Of a stretch of 64,000 bases of DNA, positions 44,443-53,485 are shown piece by piece. The position numbers and the translations under genes are program-made. Numbering within the stretch: position 1 is the first letter of the stretch; each line of letters begins with the position of its first letter. The notes under the pieces are model-generated. The model was not told the DNA's origin, did not search any database, and saw only the letters and a program-made list of their open reading frames with translations. Source of the DNA: Candidatus Aalborgicola danicus (GTDB lineage Bacteria; Pseudomonadota; Gammaproteobacteria; Burkholderiales; Burkholderiaceae_C); NCBI GenBank assembly GCA_016703945.1, contig JADJBC010000045.1:124001-188000 (forward strand), in the 5' to 3' direction.

Positions 44443-45990
44443 TTAGCGACTGTATGCCGTCTCGCCGTGCGAGGTGATGTCCAGTCCTTCACGTTCATCT
44501 TCTTCGCTGACACGCAGACCGATGGTCTTGTCGACGATGAAGTAGGCGATGGCAGAGACAATACCGGACCAGAGCACAGTGACACCAACGGCCTTGGCCT
44601 GGATCCAGACCTGGGCAGCGATGGAGTAGTCAGCTGGTGTGACCATGGTTGCAGTAACCCAATCTGCGACGTAACCAGGTCCACCCAGTGAAGGCGAATT
44701 GAACACGCCGGTCAGCAAGGCACCCAGGATGCCGCAGACACCGTGCACGCCGAACACATCCAGCGAGTCATCGGCACCCAGCATTTTCTTCAGAGCGGTC
44801 ACACCCCACAGGCCTGCAAAACCGGCGAGCAGACCGATAGCCAATGCACCACCGATGCCGACGTTACCGGCTGCTGGCGTGATGGCAACCAGGCCCGCTA
44901 CCGCACCGGATGCCGCGCCCAACATGGAGGCCTTGCCCTTGACCATGGCTTCACCGATGCACCAGGTCAGTACGGCTGCAGCCGTGGCGCCAAAGGTGTT
45001 GATGAATGCCAAGGCAGCGAAGCCGTTGGCTTCCAGCGCGGAGCCGGCGTTGAAGCCAAACCAACCCACCCACAGCAGCGCAGCGCCGACCATGGTTAAT
45101 GTCAGGCTGTGTGGCGCCATGGCTTCCTTCCCGTAGCCGATGCGCTTGCCAACAAAGTAGGCACCAACCAAACCGGCCACGGCAGCGTTGATGTGTACCA
45201 CGGTGCCACCGGCGAAGTCGAGAGCGCCCCACTGCCAGATCATGCCGGCCTTGCCAGTCATGGCATCCACCACGTCTTTGGAAGCGTAAGCGTCAGGGCC
45301 CATCCAGAACCAGACCATGTGGGCAATCGGTGCATAGGAGAACGTGAACCACAACACCATGAAGGCCAGCACAGCGGAGAATTTGATGCGCTCTGCAAAT
45401 GCACCGACGATCAGCGTGCAGGTGATACCGGCAAAGGTAGCCTGGAATGCAGCAAACACGATTTCCGGAATGTAGACACCCTTGCTGAACGTTGCAGCGT
45501 TGGCAAAAGTGCCAGCCGTGTTGTCCCAGACGCCCTTCATAAACAGCCGATCAAAGCCGCCGATGAACTGGTTGCCTTCGGTAAATGCCAGGCTGTAGCC
45601 ATAAATGAACCACAGCACCACGATCATCGAGAAGGTGACCATGACCTGCATCAGCACCGACAGCATGTTCTTGCTGCGGACCAGGCCGCCGTAGAACAGG
45701 GCCAGGCCCGGAACGGTCATCAAGATGACCAACAGCGTGGAAACCATCATCCATGCGGTGTCGCCTTTGTTGGGCACGGGAACGGCGACAACGGCCGGCG
45801 CCGCTTCCGCTGCGACGGCAGGTGCCGCCGTGGCTGCTGCAGGCGCAGCGGCGCTTGCAGCAGGTGGTGCTTCAGCCGATGCCGTGGCTGCTGGCGCTGC
45901 GGTGGCTGGGGCGGCTGACTGCGCCAATGACAATGAACCAGCCGTCAGGATACCCAAGCCCAATGCGAGGGATAGAAGTAGTTTTTTCAT
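44443..45990 (-). CDS. amtB: Ammonium transporter AmtB
   Basis: A 515-residue channel for ammonium. The start MKKLLLSLALGLGILTAG at 45990 gives a signal-like leader, then an alanine-rich linker (residues 25-75), then 11 transmembrane helices. Conserved features are FYGGLVRSKNMLSVLMQ, the twin-His pair (AIAHMVWFW and FGVHGVCGILGAL) and GAFAERIKF. The long Ala/Pro-rich linker is typical of betaproteobacterial AmtB. It follows glnK by 11 bases. Regulated together by nitrogen status through GlnK. Confidence 0.96.
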   Translation of the reverse strand: MKKLLLSLALGLGILTAGSLSLAQSAAPATAAPAATASAEAPPAASAAAPAAATAAPAVAAEAAPAVVAVPVPNKGDTAWMMVSTLLVILMTVPGLALFYGGLVRSKNMLSVLMQVMVTFSMIVVLWFIYGYSLAFTEGNQFIGGFDRLFMKGVWDNTAGTFANAATFSKGVYIPEIVFAAFQATFAGITCTLIVGAFAERIKFSAVLAFMVLWFTFSYAPIAHMVWFWMGPDAYASKDVVDAMTGKAGMIWQWGALDFAGGTVVHINAAVAGLVGAYFVGKRIGYGKEAMAPHSLTLTMVGAALLWVGWFGFNAGSALEANGFAALAFINTFGATAAAVLTWCIGEAMVKGKASMLGAASGAVAGLVAITPAAGNVGIGGALAIGLLAGFAGLWGVTALKKMLGADDSLDVFGVHGVCGILGALLTGVFNSPSLGGPGYVADWVTATMVTPADYSIAAQVWIQAKAVGVTVLWSGIVSAIAYFIVDKTIGLRVSEEDEREGLDITSHGETAYSR

Positions 45991-46001
45991 GGTAGGTCCA
46001 A

Positions 46002-46340
46002 TCACAAAGCTTCTTTACCGGTTTCACCGGTACGGATGCGAACAACCTGTTCGAGGTCATAAACGAATATTTTTCCATCGCCAATCTTCCCGGTGCGCGC
46101 CGCACCTTCAATGGCTTCAATGACGCGCTCCACGAGTGCGTCATCGATGGCTGCTTCAATCTTGACTTTGGGCAAAAAATCGACCACGTACTCCGCGCCG
46201 CGGTACAGTTCTGTATGCCCTTTTTGACGACCGAAGCCCTTGACTTCGGTGACCGTAATGCCTTGCACGCCCATGCTGGACAAGGCCTCACGGACCTCGT
46301 CAAGCTTGAACGGTTTGATAATCGCCGTTACGAGTTTCAT
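46002..46340 (-). CDS. glnK: Nitrogen regulatory PII protein
   Basis: A 112-residue PII trimer subunit that senses 2-oxoglutarate, ATP/ADP and, by uridylylation, glutamine. The T-loop has Tyr51 in ELYRGAEYVVDFLPKVKIE, the uridylylation site. B- and C-loops are GAARTGKIGDGKIFVY and RIRTGETGKEAL. It lies between the TorF-like porin and amtB; PII proteins of this position (GlnK) bind and block AmtB when ammonium is high. Confidence 0.96.
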   Translation of the reverse strand: MKLVTAIIKPFKLDEVREALSSMGVQGITVTEVKGFGRQKGHTELYRGAEYVVDFLPKVKIEAAIDDALVERVIEAIEGAARTGKIGDGKIFVYDLEQVVRIRTGETGKEAL

Positions 46341-46368
46341 AGTGTTTCCTTGGAATGAGTGGACGCAA

Positions 46369-47127
46369 TCAGAAGCTGTATTTCAGGCCGACCGATACAC
46401 CGTTCTTGCCCAGATTGTCATAACCTGCAACCTTGTAAAACGCGTCTTTGGCATCCGTTGTGTAGGCCGCGACGGAACCGGTCAAACCGCCACCGAAGTC
46501 CTTGCCCAATGTCAACGAGAAGTCGGTGTAGTCACCATTGCCGTTCTGGTTGGGGATCGTTTGGCGACCAACGTGCGGTGTCAGTGTGAAACCATTGCCC
46601 AGGTCAATATTGGCTGCGAGTTCGAGGTAGGAACTGCCCGAGCTGTTGGGGTTGGCAATAAAGTTGCCCGTGCTCTGGCTGTACTTGGCGGTCACGATGC
46701 CAAAGGTCAGTGCGCCATAGACTTCGGTGGTATTGGCATTAACCAACACGCTATCCGCCGTATTGCCTGGGTACTGATATGTGATCACGCCGATGTCATA
46801 GGTGAGACCTGCGGCGATTTCACCTTTGTAGCCACCGTACAGGTCGATTTCCATGCTGCCCTCGGATGCACCAACATAGTCCTTGATCCAGTTGACGTTG
46901 GACGCCCAGGCACCCAAATAGAAGCCGCTGGTGTGCGAATAGTCGACACCCGCCTGCAGGGCCGGCTTGAAAGAAGTCTGCGCCACGCTGCGGAAACGGT
47001 AGTCGGTGACCACGCCGACGTTGAAGCTGACGGTGGACTCCGGTGCAGGCGCAGCCGCCTGTGCCATGGCAGCAGTGCCAGCGAGTGCGGTTGCCAATGC
47101 GAGGATTGATTTGGTAGTGATGCTCAT
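46369..47127 (-). CDS. TorF-family putative outer-membrane porin
   Basis: A 252-residue beta-barrel protein. Signal peptide MSITTKSILALATALAGTAA ends near AQAAAPAP. The mature part begins STVSFNVGVVTDYRFRSVAQ, and ends in GVSVGLKYSF with a terminal Phe, as expected for barrel insertion. It belongs to the TorF/CHP02001 group (about 230-250 residues). It is first in the glnK-amtB operon under a sigma-54 promoter, so it probably helps nitrogen compounds cross the outer membrane when nitrogen is scarce; the solute is inferred. Start at 47127 is preceded by GGAG. Confidence 0.88.
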   Translation of the reverse strand: MSITTKSILALATALAGTAAMAQAAAPAPESTVSFNVGVVTDYRFRSVAQTSFKPALQAGVDYSHTSGFYLGAWASNVNWIKDYVGASEGSMEIDLYGGYKGEIAAGLTYDIGVITYQYPGNTADSVLVNANTTEVYGALTFGIVTAKYSQSTGNFIANPNSSGSSYLELAANIDLGNGFTLTPHVGRQTIPNQNGNGDYTDFSLTLGKDFGGGLTGSVAAYTTDAKDAFYKVAGYDNLGKNGVSVGLKYSF

Positions 47128-47161
47128 GGTTAACTCCGATGGGTTGGGGGATACATTCCCT

Positions 47162-47179
47162 AAGCAGGATGTATGCCAA
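47162..47179 (-). promoter_or_regulatory. Sigma-54 promoter of torF-glnK-amtB
   Basis: On the minus strand TTGGCATACATCCTGCTT has GG and GC separated by ten bases, the diagnostic -24/-12 spacing of RpoN promoters. It ends about 35 bases before the TorF-like start, leaving a short leader with the GGAG ribosome-binding site. Confidence 0.82.
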
Positions 47180-47259
47180 ACCTCGCACAAGGTCTGAAGC
47201 GACACTTTTCCAGCAAAGTTGCACCATTCGGGGTATGATAACTGTATAAATATCCAGCA

Positions 47260-47276
47260 TGCACTTTGTTGGTGCG
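47260..47276. promoter_or_regulatory. NtrC-like binding site
   Basis: TGCACTTTGTTGGTGCG on the + strand matches the NtrC consensus TGCAC-N5-GTGCA (minus strand CGCACC-AACAA-AGTGCA). It is about 85 bases upstream of the sigma-54 promoter on the minus strand, the correct place for an enhancer. It may also sit near the comM promoter. Confidence 0.7.
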
Positions 47277-47327
47277 TTGTTGCAGTGCCGATCCATGGCA
47301 GTGCGCACAAATTTGGGAGACCTGTAA

Positions 47328-48881
47328 ATGGGCTTGTCTTTGGTGCAAAGTCGTGCGTTGCGAGGACTTGAGGCGGCGAGGGTCACCGTTGAGGTGCACT
47401 TGGCCAATGGCCTGCCGAGTTTTACCCTGGTCGGGCTGGCGGATGTTGAGGTCAAGGAGGCACGCGAGCGGGTGCGTTGCGCCATCCAGAACGCTGGCCT
47501 GCAATTTCCACACAACCAACGCATTACGGTCAACCTGGCGCCGGCCGATTTGCCAAAGGACTCCGGGCGCCTGGACCTTCCGATTGCGCTGGGCATTCTG
47601 GCGGCCAGCGGCCAAATCGATGGCAGCTTGTTAACCCACTACGAGTTCGCTGGGGAGTTGTCGTTGACGGGTGCGCTACGCCCGGTGCGGGGTGCGCTGG
47701 CCATGGCGCTTGCTTTGCATGGCGGGCACACGTCAATCCGTTTGGTGCTGCCGCCTGGAAATGCCGAAGAGGCGGCATTGGTGCCGGGCTCCCAGGTGTA
47801 TCGGGCGTGCCATTTGCTCGATGTGGTTCGTCAGTTCGTCCCAGCAGGTGCCGCGCCCGAAGCGTTGGGGTTAGACGGTGCGATTCAAGCCGGTGGGGAC
47901 GGATGGACCCGCGTGGAGTCCGCCGTGTCGGCATCAAGAGCACCAACCCTGGACATGTCCGATGTCAAAGGCCAGGCTGGTGCCAAGCGCGCGATGGAAA
48001 TTGCCGCGGCCGGCGGCCACAGCGTGTTGCTGACAGGACCGCCGGGTTCCGGCAAATCCATGCTGGCACAGCGTTTCGCCGGATTGTTACCTCCGATGTC
48101 CTGCGACGAGGCCCTGCAAAGTGCGGCCATCGGCAGTCTCAGCGGGCGCTTCGCCATGGAGAACTGGGGACAGCGTCCAACCTGCAGTCCGCACCACTCC
48201 GCCAGCGCCGTTGCCCTGGTGGGCGGCGGTTCACCGCCGCGGCCCGGAGAAATCTCCTTGGCGCACCACGGAGTCCTTTTTTTGGACGAGCTGCCCGAGT
48301 TTCCCAGAGCCGCGCTGGAGGCCCTGCGCGAACCGTTGGAAACCGGTTGCATCACGATTTCACGTGCGGCACAGCGGGCGGAATTTCCGGCGCGGTTTCA
48401 GCTGGTCGGTGCCATGAACCCATGCCCCTGTGGATACCTTGGTTCCAGCATCCACAGTTGCCGCTGTACGCCCGACCAGATTCACCGTTACCAGTCCAAG
48501 TTGAGTGGCCCTTTGATGGACCGGATCGACTTGCATATCGACGTCCCCAGCCTGCCCAACGCCGAATTGCTGGGTGCTGCTGCTGGCGAGACGACCGAAC
48601 ACATCCGCGAGCGCTGCACCCAGGCACGCAACCGGGCCGTTGAACGCCAGGGTTGTAACAATATGGCCCTACAAGGCCAAGCCATCGAGCAACACATCCT
48701 GCTCGACGGCGACGCGGTGAAGTTTCTGAATGTGGCAGCGACGCGTCTGGGCTGGTCTGCCCGGGGCACCCACCGGGCCTTGAAAGTGGCGCGCACCATT
48801 GCCGATCTGGCCGGGTCACACCACACCCAGGTCGCCCATTTGGCTGAAGCCATGCAGTACCGGCGAACCCTGACCCGATAG
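47328..48881 (+). CDS. comM: YifB/ComM family Mg chelatase-like ATPase
   Basis: A 517-residue AAA+ helicase-like protein that helps integrate transforming DNA by branch migration. The N-terminal Lon-like domain (residues 1-180) has LPSFTLVGLADVEVKEARER; the ATPase domain has LLTGPPGSGKSMLAQR (Walker A), VLFLDELPEFPRAALEALRE (Walker B) and GAMNPCPCGYLG. The C-terminal part has YQSKLSGPLMDRIDLHIDVP. Start ATG at 47328 has GGGAG upstream. Divergent from the torF-glnK-amtB operon. Confidence 0.95.
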   Translation: MGLSLVQSRALRGLEAARVTVEVHLANGLPSFTLVGLADVEVKEARERVRCAIQNAGLQFPHNQRITVNLAPADLPKDSGRLDLPIALGILAASGQIDGSLLTHYEFAGELSLTGALRPVRGALAMALALHGGHTSIRLVLPPGNAEEAALVPGSQVYRACHLLDVVRQFVPAGAAPEALGLDGAIQAGGDGWTRVESAVSASRAPTLDMSDVKGQAGAKRAMEIAAAGGHSVLLTGPPGSGKSMLAQRFAGLLPPMSCDEALQSAAIGSLSGRFAMENWGQRPTCSPHHSASAVALVGGGSPPRPGEISLAHHGVLFLDELPEFPRAALEALREPLETGCITISRAAQRAEFPARFQLVGAMNPCPCGYLGSSIHSCRCTPDQIHRYQSKLSGPLMDRIDLHIDVPSLPNAELLGAAAGETTEHIRERCTQARNRAVERQGCNNMALQGQAIEQHILLDGDAVKFLNVAATRLGWSARGTHRALKVARTIADLAGSHHTQVAHLAEAMQYRRTLTR

Positions 48882-48913
48882 AGGTTGAGACTCGGCCCAT
48901 CCGCAATTGCTAT

Positions 48914-48960
48914 CAAAACAGTAGCTAATCTGGCTTGTTTTACGGGGGCTTGAGGCGTAT
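48914..48960 (+). repeat. Dispersed ATAGCT repeat, copy E
   Basis: Intergenic copy between the convergent comM and mshN genes. It reads CAAAACAGTAGCTAATCTGG, then TTTTACGGGGGCTTGAGG. The right end touches the mshN stop region. Confidence 0.6.
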
Positions 48961-50186
48961 TAGTCTCTAAGGTTTACGCCCGTCTGTCGCAGATACGCCA
49001 CGATTTCCTTGCTGACCGGCGCTATGGCGCGCGCCTTTTCTGCCATCTCGGAGGCGGCGGTGGTCTTCCCCAAAGCCGCCAGTGAAACAGCTGCCCCCAA
49101 AAGCCAGCGTTGTTCTTCCGGGCGGGACTGCAAAGCCACCATATAGGCGTGCACGCTGTCCTGGTGCCGTCCCAGGCGCTGTGCCGCATTGGCTCTAATC
49201 GCCCACAAGTCAGCGGCCTGCGCACCCAAAAACGGCTCCAGTCGGGTCAACATTTCCCACACGGCGCCATACCGCCCCTCGCTCAACTGCATACGCGCCA
49301 TCTCGCGCACCAACGGCGTCAGCAGGGCCACGGCTGCAGGGCCGGGGTCGACCTTGGCCGAACGCTCCGCTGCAGCCAGCGACTGCTGCATCAATTCCAG
49401 GGCGGCTTCCCGCGAGCCAGAGTTCCAAAGGTTTTGAGCCTGCGCCAGGGCATCACCACCAGCTTGCTGTTGGCGCTGAATGCGGGGAGCGGCTTCAGGC
49501 AGTACGCTAGAAACCACGGGCCGGGAGGCCATCGCAATCGGGGCTGCGCCACCCACGGCGTTCACAGTGGCCGACCGTGCGGCGCCACGCTCTGCTGGTG
49601 TGACAGGCAACACACGGGCAGCGTCCGACGTTGGCGCGACCGGCGCCACGGGCGCCATCGCCAGGGTGGATGGCACAGGTTTGGGTGCTGGCGCTGCCAC
49701 GATAGCGTCAAGCGCCCGCCCCACAGTCAATGTGTCATCCATGCGCAAAGCCATACCATCGGGCGCAGTGGTTGCGAATGTCTTGGCTGGCGGCGCCACT
49801 TCGGTAGCCACTAAAGCTGCAGCCGGAACCTTTTGTGGTGCGTCTTTAGCCTCTGGCGCAGCAGCGAGCGAACCGGGTAAATTGGTCAGTGGTGCGGGTG
49901 CTGTTGCCGCCTTTTCGGTAGCCACCGTGGTGGACGCAACTTGCCGGTTGCTGGTTTGCCACCAGATCGCCCCAGCCACCAGCAAGGCCGCCAAACCAAA
50001 CAACACCAGCAGCCACGCCCGGGACTTACGCTGCGACCCGGCCGGTGCACCTACCCAACCCGGCGCCCCCAGGGTCGGGCCTGGCTTGGCCGTCAACGGC
50101 AATGCCACCGTGCCATCCATGGGCAAAGGCGAGTTGGCAGCCTGGCGATGGTCCAGATCACGCAACATTTTGTTGATGACACTCAC
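48960..50186 (-). CDS. mshN: MSHA biogenesis protein MshN-like (GspB/TPR type)
   Basis: A 408-residue protein. An N-terminal cytoplasmic segment SVINKMLRDLDHRQ (family motif) precedes a transmembrane helix near residues 57-75, a long Ala/Pro/Val-rich linker (80-250) and helical repeats (260-400) with MQLSEGRYGAVWEMLTRLEP. Likely spans the inner membrane with a periplasmic TPR domain that stabilises the MSHA assembly system. It overlaps mshM in ATGA. It is the last gene of the cluster here; mshE and mshG, usually downstream, are not present. Confidence 0.82.
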   Translation of the reverse strand: MSVINKMLRDLDHRQAANSPLPMDGTVALPLTAKPGPTLGAPGWVGAPAGSQRKSRAWLLVLFGLAALLVAGAIWWQTSNRQVASTTVATEKAATAPAPLTNLPGSLAAAPEAKDAPQKVPAAALVATEVAPPAKTFATTAPDGMALRMDDTLTVGRALDAIVAAPAPKPVPSTLAMAPVAPVAPTSDAARVLPVTPAERGAARSATVNAVGGAAPIAMASRPVVSSVLPEAAPRIQRQQQAGGDALAQAQNLWNSGSREAALELMQQSLAAAERSAKVDPGPAAVALLTPLVREMARMQLSEGRYGAVWEMLTRLEPFLGAQAADLWAIRANAAQRLGRHQDSVHAYMVALQSRPEEQRWLLGAAVSLAALGKTTAASEMAEKARAIAPVSKEIVAYLRQTGVNLRD

Positions 50187-51106
50187 GACTTGCTCCTGAT
50201 CGGTTCCGTCAGTGCGGCACTCGAGACCCGTGCTGCATCACGATTGAAGTGGCCCGGCCAGAGTCGCCGCCACCAGGGTCGGCGCGGCACCACACCCGGT
50301 GTATCGCGGGCTGCCAGGTGCACGTGCGCCCGCGTGACCCGGTGGACGTCTTCACCATACGCCAGCATCAAGCATTTGTTGGCCAGCACATTGATCAGGC
50401 GCGGCACCCCACCGCTGATGGTGGCGATGGCACGTGCCGCATCGGCCTCGAACACATGAATATCGGTATGGGCGTCCACCGCAGCCGTGGCCAAGCGATG
50501 GGTTAGATACGTTGGAACACGGTCGGCTGGCATCGGACCCAGATACTCGCTGAAAGTAATCCGCTGCATCAGTTGCCGAATCTCTGGTCGCGCCAGCTTG
50601 GTATCGAGCTCGGGCTGCCCCAGCAAAACCAGTTGGATCAGTTTGTGTTTTTCGGTTTCCAGGTTTGACAGCAGACGCAGGCTCTCGACCGTGCGCAAGG
50701 GAATGGCCTGGGCCTCGTCGATACAGACAACAACCGATTTCCCCTCCTGTGCATGCTGCAACAAGCAGTCGCGCAAGGCATTGAGGACGCTGTGGCGCCC
50801 CATGGGTGGGAGCAGCTTGATATTGAGCTCGGACGCCAGCGCCATCAGAAGGTCGTCAGGCCCCATGTCGGGGTTAGGGATGTAAGCCGTCACACATTCA
50901 CCCTGCAGGGTCTTGAGCAACTGTCGGCACAACACCGTCTTGCCACACCCGACTTCACCCACAATCTTCAGAAAACCTTCTCCACTGCGCAAAGCAACCA
51001 GCAAGGTATTGAGCGCGGCCTGCGCACCCTCGTGCGGGTAAAAGAAGGCCGAATCCGGCGTGATCGAGTATGGGGCCTCCCGCAGCGAAAAATGCCCCAG
51101 ATACAT
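50183..51106 (-). CDS. mshM: MSHA biogenesis ATPase MshM (ExeA-like)
   Basis: A 307-residue AAA ATPase of the ExeA/GspA family. The N-terminus MYLGHFSLREAPYSITPD is the family signature. Walker A is VGEVGCGKTVLCR, Walker B VVVCIDEAQAIPL and sensor 1 LVLLGQPELD. It helps insert the MshL secretin or energise assembly; mechanism is family knowledge. It sits between mshL and mshN with overlap on both sides. Confidence 0.92.
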   Translation of the reverse strand: MYLGHFSLREAPYSITPDSAFFYPHEGAQAALNTLLVALRSGEGFLKIVGEVGCGKTVLCRQLLKTLQGECVTAYIPNPDMGPDDLLMALASELNIKLLPPMGRHSVLNALRDCLLQHAQEGKSVVVCIDEAQAIPLRTVESLRLLSNLETEKHKLIQLVLLGQPELDTKLARPEIRQLMQRITFSEYLGPMPADRVPTYLTHRLATAAVDAHTDIHVFEADAARAIATISGGVPRLINVLANKCLMLAYGEDVHRVTRAHVHLAARDTPGVVPRRPWWRRLWPGHFNRDAARVSSAALTEPIRSKS

Positions 51107-52959
51107 CAGCGTGCCGTCCGTGCAGCTTCAGGTTCGGGCTCATGCACGCTGCCATCCAGCCGTATGACACGCGCACGCGTGGCATCCATGTCATCCAGTG
51201 CCGCGCGGGTGCGCCGGGTTTGCGCTTCCCAGTCCTCGGCACTGCGGATGATGGTGGGCTTGATCAGTACCACAAGCTCTTTCTTGCGACCCGAATTGAC
51301 CTTGTTGCCCAGCACCGACGACCAGAAGGGCACCTCCGATGTGCCGGGCAGACCCGACGCCTTGCGGCTAGACTCAATCTGCATCAGCCCGCCAATCGCC
51401 ACGATATTGCCATCCTGAATGCGCACCATGGTGTCGGACTCGTTGACCGATCGTGAAGCAAGGGGTAATTCCCCGACCGACGCTCCCAACTTCTTGCTGA
51501 TTTCAGTAATGGAGGTGACGGATGGTCGAACATGCAGCGTAATGTTGTTGCCTTCGTCAATTTGCGGCGTCACATCCAGCGCAATACCTGAAAACATGGA
51601 GGAAATTATCGGCGTGACCGCATTGATCGTGGTCCCGTTACCGGTTTGAGCGCCGGTCGTCGTGGTGTTGGTGGTTGTGCCACTGGTAAAACCGGTCACG
51701 AAGAACTCATCGGTTCCCACTTTCAACAGGGCCTTCTGGTTGTTCATGGTTGCGATACGCGGACTGCTCAGGATCTGGATGTCGCCACGTGTCTCCAGAA
51801 AACCCAGCACCGCCTGGAATCCGTCGGTGGCCAGCGCCAAACCAAACAGGCCGCCACCGGCGGTTGGCAGGGACTGCGCGCCGACCAATGCAGAACTCGC
51901 ACCGGCGGGAAATCCGGGTACGTTGTAGGTAACCCCATTGATCAGCACATTGTTAGCAGTTCCGCCGCCAACACTTCCCATCACGCCTGTGTATTTACCG
52001 GCATTGCGCAGCGCTGACCAGTCGATACCACTTTGAAAACCATCCCGAAGTTCGACCTCGACAATTTTCGCCTCCAGCATCACCTGACGCTCAACGGCCA
52101 CCTGGGCCGCCTTTAAAAACTGCGCGACCTGGCGCAACTCGTCCGGCATAGCCCGCACTGCCATGATTCCGGCTTGCGGGCTGGTGATGACATTGCGACC
52201 GGTGCCACCACCCAGCATGCCTTTAACCGCATCGGTCAGTTCCGCCCAAAAATCGGTTCGGGAGTTGGTCAATACGCTGCTGCTCTCTTGCTGCTGGCTC
52301 AATGCGCCACCGCTTCCGGTCACGCTCGCTGTGCCTGCGGCCCCACTCGTATTGGCGCCATTGCTACTATTGCCACTTGCGCCGGACGAAACCCTCAATT
52401 CGCTAGTGCCAACGCGCAACGCATGGGGGTAGTTGATGGTGAACACCCGCGTTTGCAGCGTGGGCGCATAAACCGTGATGCGCCGTCCCTCGATTTTGAA
52501 GTCGTAACCATAAACATCACGAATGGCTTCCAGGGCTTCGGTCACGGTGACGCCGCGCAAGGTTACTGAGAGGGTCCCCGCCACGTCCGGATGCATCAAC
52601 ATGCTGTAGCGGGTATCCGCCACGATGGCCAGAAACACCTCACGGGCCTGGGCATTGTTGACCAACAGATCGAGACGTGGCTCGGCAACCGCCGGCGCCA
52701 ACTTGGGCACAGGTTCGGCCAGCGCCTCGCTCACGTTCACGGGCACCGAGGTTGGCGCCTTGTTCACGGGCGCAAGTTCGGCGCGCACGGCCTCGGTGAC
52801 GTCAGGTGTGCGCAACGGACGATCCGCAGCGCAGCCGACAAGCAGGGTGGTCCCCAGCAGGCAGCCAACTCCGGTAGTTACCCACCCGCGCAGCGGTGAG
52901 GTAGCAGCCGACGGGCCGGTTGGAAACTTTTCGATCATGGTGGCAGTGTGGGTGGTCAT
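51106..52959 (-). CDS. mshL: MSHA secretin MshL
   Basis: A 617-residue outer-membrane secretin lipoprotein. A signal peptide with lipobox LVGC (near residue 35) is visible. Start at 52959 or 52938 (MIEKF) is uncertain. N-domains run through residues 75-230 (RLDLLVNNAQAREVFLAIVA and VLEAIRDVYGYDF-like motifs). The secretin core has LEAKIVEVELRDGFQSGIDW and the conserved IALDVTPQIDEGNNITLHV, with VGTDEFFVTGFTSG loop. The terminal region has GGLMQIESSRKASGLPG. Confidence 0.94.
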   Translation of the reverse strand: MTTHTATMIEKFPTGPSAATSPLRGWVTTGVGCLLGTTLLVGCAADRPLRTPDVTEAVRAELAPVNKAPTSVPVNVSEALAEPVPKLAPAVAEPRLDLLVNNAQAREVFLAIVADTRYSMLMHPDVAGTLSVTLRGVTVTEALEAIRDVYGYDFKIEGRRITVYAPTLQTRVFTINYPHALRVGTSELRVSSGASGNSSNGANTSGAAGTASVTGSGGALSQQQESSSVLTNSRTDFWAELTDAVKGMLGGGTGRNVITSPQAGIMAVRAMPDELRQVAQFLKAAQVAVERQVMLEAKIVEVELRDGFQSGIDWSALRNAGKYTGVMGSVGGGTANNVLINGVTYNVPGFPAGASSALVGAQSLPTAGGGLFGLALATDGFQAVLGFLETRGDIQILSSPRIATMNNQKALLKVGTDEFFVTGFTSGTTTNTTTTGAQTGNGTTINAVTPIISSMFSGIALDVTPQIDEGNNITLHVRPSVTSITEISKKLGASVGELPLASRSVNESDTMVRIQDGNIVAIGGLMQIESSRKASGLPGTSEVPFWSSVLGNKVNSGRKKELVVLIKPTIIRSAEDWEAQTRRTRAALDDMDATRARVIRLDGSVHEPEPEAARTAR

Positions 52960-52969
52960 GTGCGTGAAT

Positions 52970-53485
52970 TCACGATGGTCGATCTTCGCACGGAGCGCCA
53001 ACGCCTGGGGAGGACTTTGGTCGAGCACGATCACGGGGCGGGTTGATTGACAGAGGCGCCTTGGCCGAGGCAGCAGACGACGCACGAGCAGGCTTCGGGG
53101 CTGTTGCGGGTTTGGCAGGCTTTGCGGGTTTACAGTTGACTGAATCTACAACCGTCCTGCGCTCAGTGCCGGTGAAACGCGGAACGCGAACCCGTCCATT
53201 GCCATCGTGCAAGACCACTTCGGTCTCGGAAATGCGCTCCACGCGCATCGCCCCGAAACGGTCTCCTGGCGCATAGAGACGGGTTCCGACCACCAGAAAC
53301 GGACGGCCATCACGCACCACAACGCTCATGCCATCTAAACCCGCCGGAGAGCTGCCCGTTGGCGCGTCGGCCTCCCCCGGTGCTATGGTGGGGTCGCGCA
53401 GCACTTGCGCAGGCACCGGAACGGCATGCACTGCAATCGTGAGGGCCAAAGTCCCTAGCGCGACATAACGGGTCGTGCGGTTCAT
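52970..53485 (-). CDS. mshK: MSHA biogenesis protein MshK-like
   Basis: A 171-residue secreted protein. A signal peptide (MNRTTRYVALGTLALTIAVH) is followed by a small GspC-type domain containing RDGRPFLVVGTRLYAPGDRF and RISETEVVLHDGNGRVRV. The C-terminal tail is rich in Ala, Pro and Lys. It starts in ATGA overlap with mshJ and is 10 bases before mshL. This position and the GspC-like HR domain support MshK. Confidence 0.85.
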   Translation of the reverse strand: MNRTTRYVALGTLALTIAVHAVPVPAQVLRDPTIAPGEADAPTGSSPAGLDGMSVVVRDGRPFLVVGTRLYAPGDRFGAMRVERISETEVVLHDGNGRVRVPRFTGTERRTVVDSVNCKPAKPAKPATAPKPARASSAASAKAPLSINPPRDRARPKSSPGVGAPCEDRPS

